A stretch of DNA of 33,645 nt from Prevotella sp. UBA7764 (GTDB lineage Bacteria > Bacteroidota > Bacteroidia > Bacteroidales > Bacteroidaceae), in contig DLDU01000068.1 of the NCBI GenBank assembly GCA_002481295.1, positions 99,911-133,555 on the forward strand. Reading direction: 5' to 3'. Numbering within the stretch: the stretch's first letter is position 1; each line of letters starts with the position of its first letter. Under the pieces are notes generated by a model. The model was given only the letters and a program-made list of their open reading frames with translations. It did no database searches and was not told where the DNA came from. Below are positions 33,578-33,645 of this stretch, piece after piece. The position numbers and the translations under genes were made by a program.

Positions 33578-33645
33578 TTATAGGAATATGATGTCATAGA
33601 TAGGCAGATAGGTGATACCTTGCTCCTGATAAATGCGGCGCTCAT
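33578..33645 (-). CDS. C-terminal end of an unidentified convergent gene
   Basis: The minus strand has an open frame from the right edge ending ...ERRIYQEQGITYLPIYDIIFL with a TAA stop at 33580-33578. The gap to the MFS stop is 1 bp. The short segment has protein-like composition (alternating hydrophobic strand YLPIYDIIFL) but cannot be identified from 22 residues. Confidence 0.45.
   Translation of the reverse strand, partial: ERRIYQEQGITYLPIYDIIFL

Noticed and set aside
1..33645. tRNA, rRNA, transposase or integrase genes
   Set aside because: Read through on both strands without finding cloverleaf-like segments, rRNA signatures or DDE/tyrosine recombinase proteins; a dedicated search could still find something small.

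Overview
The window looks like chromosomal DNA from a Bacteroidales bacterium, most likely Prevotellaceae. Promoters carry the Bacteroidetes -7 box TAnnTTTG, sometimes with a -33 TTTG. Clear Shine-Dalgarno sites are rare. The gene set fits the group: SprA of the type IX secretion system, carboxynorspermidine dehydrogenase, a meso-diaminopimelate dehydrogenase, a secreted bleomycin-hydrolase-like peptidase and a BspA-type leucine-rich repeat segment. I saw no rRNA, tRNA, insertion sequence, CRISPR array or prophage; the region is mostly core genome with structured, repeat-rich intergenic spaces.

Layout. 1-2.8 kb (minus): a membrane PH-like protein, PBP4/DacB and the N-terminal part of Tex, cut by the window edge. 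2.9-5.9 kb (plus): nadB followed 10 bp later by a membrane Ser/Thr kinase with a BspA-like C-terminal segment. 5.97-14.3 kb (minus): ruvA and the giant sprA, 1 bp apart, sprA apparently starting at TTG. 14.5-16.1 kb (plus): a small conserved protein and ddh, separated by a spacer with an exact 25-bp duplication carrying a promoter-like box. 16.2-19.8 kb (minus): secreted peptidase C, an endonuclease/exonuclease/phosphatase-fold protein and a membrane metallophosphoesterase. 19.9-25.7 kb (plus): dxs, trkA, trkH and manA. 25.7-26.2 kb: a 500-bp gene-free stretch with 22-bp tandem repeats and several palindromes. 26.2-31.4 kb (minus): an ABC-type AAA ATPase, a DUF4435-like protein, a conserved unknown, carboxynorspermidine dehydrogenase and recA. 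31.5-33.6 kb (plus): a DMT exporter and an MFS transporter that seems to have lost a transmembrane segment, then the tail of a convergent gene.

Working together: dacB, ddh and perhaps the PH protein serve the cell envelope; sprA is the outer-membrane translocon of type IX secretion; trkA/trkH form a potassium uptake system; ruvA and recA act in homologous recombination. The most interesting module is the AAA ATPase plus DUF4435 pair (29.3-31.4 kb). It has the same domain pairing as the two-gene PARIS anti-phage system (AriA/AriB), but the ATPase is compact and the two genes are split by an unusual GTTGA-rich repeat. Other points of note are the kinase/LRR fusion, the MFS deletion, the structured 500-bp spacer and the recurring GTTGA repeats at gene ends.
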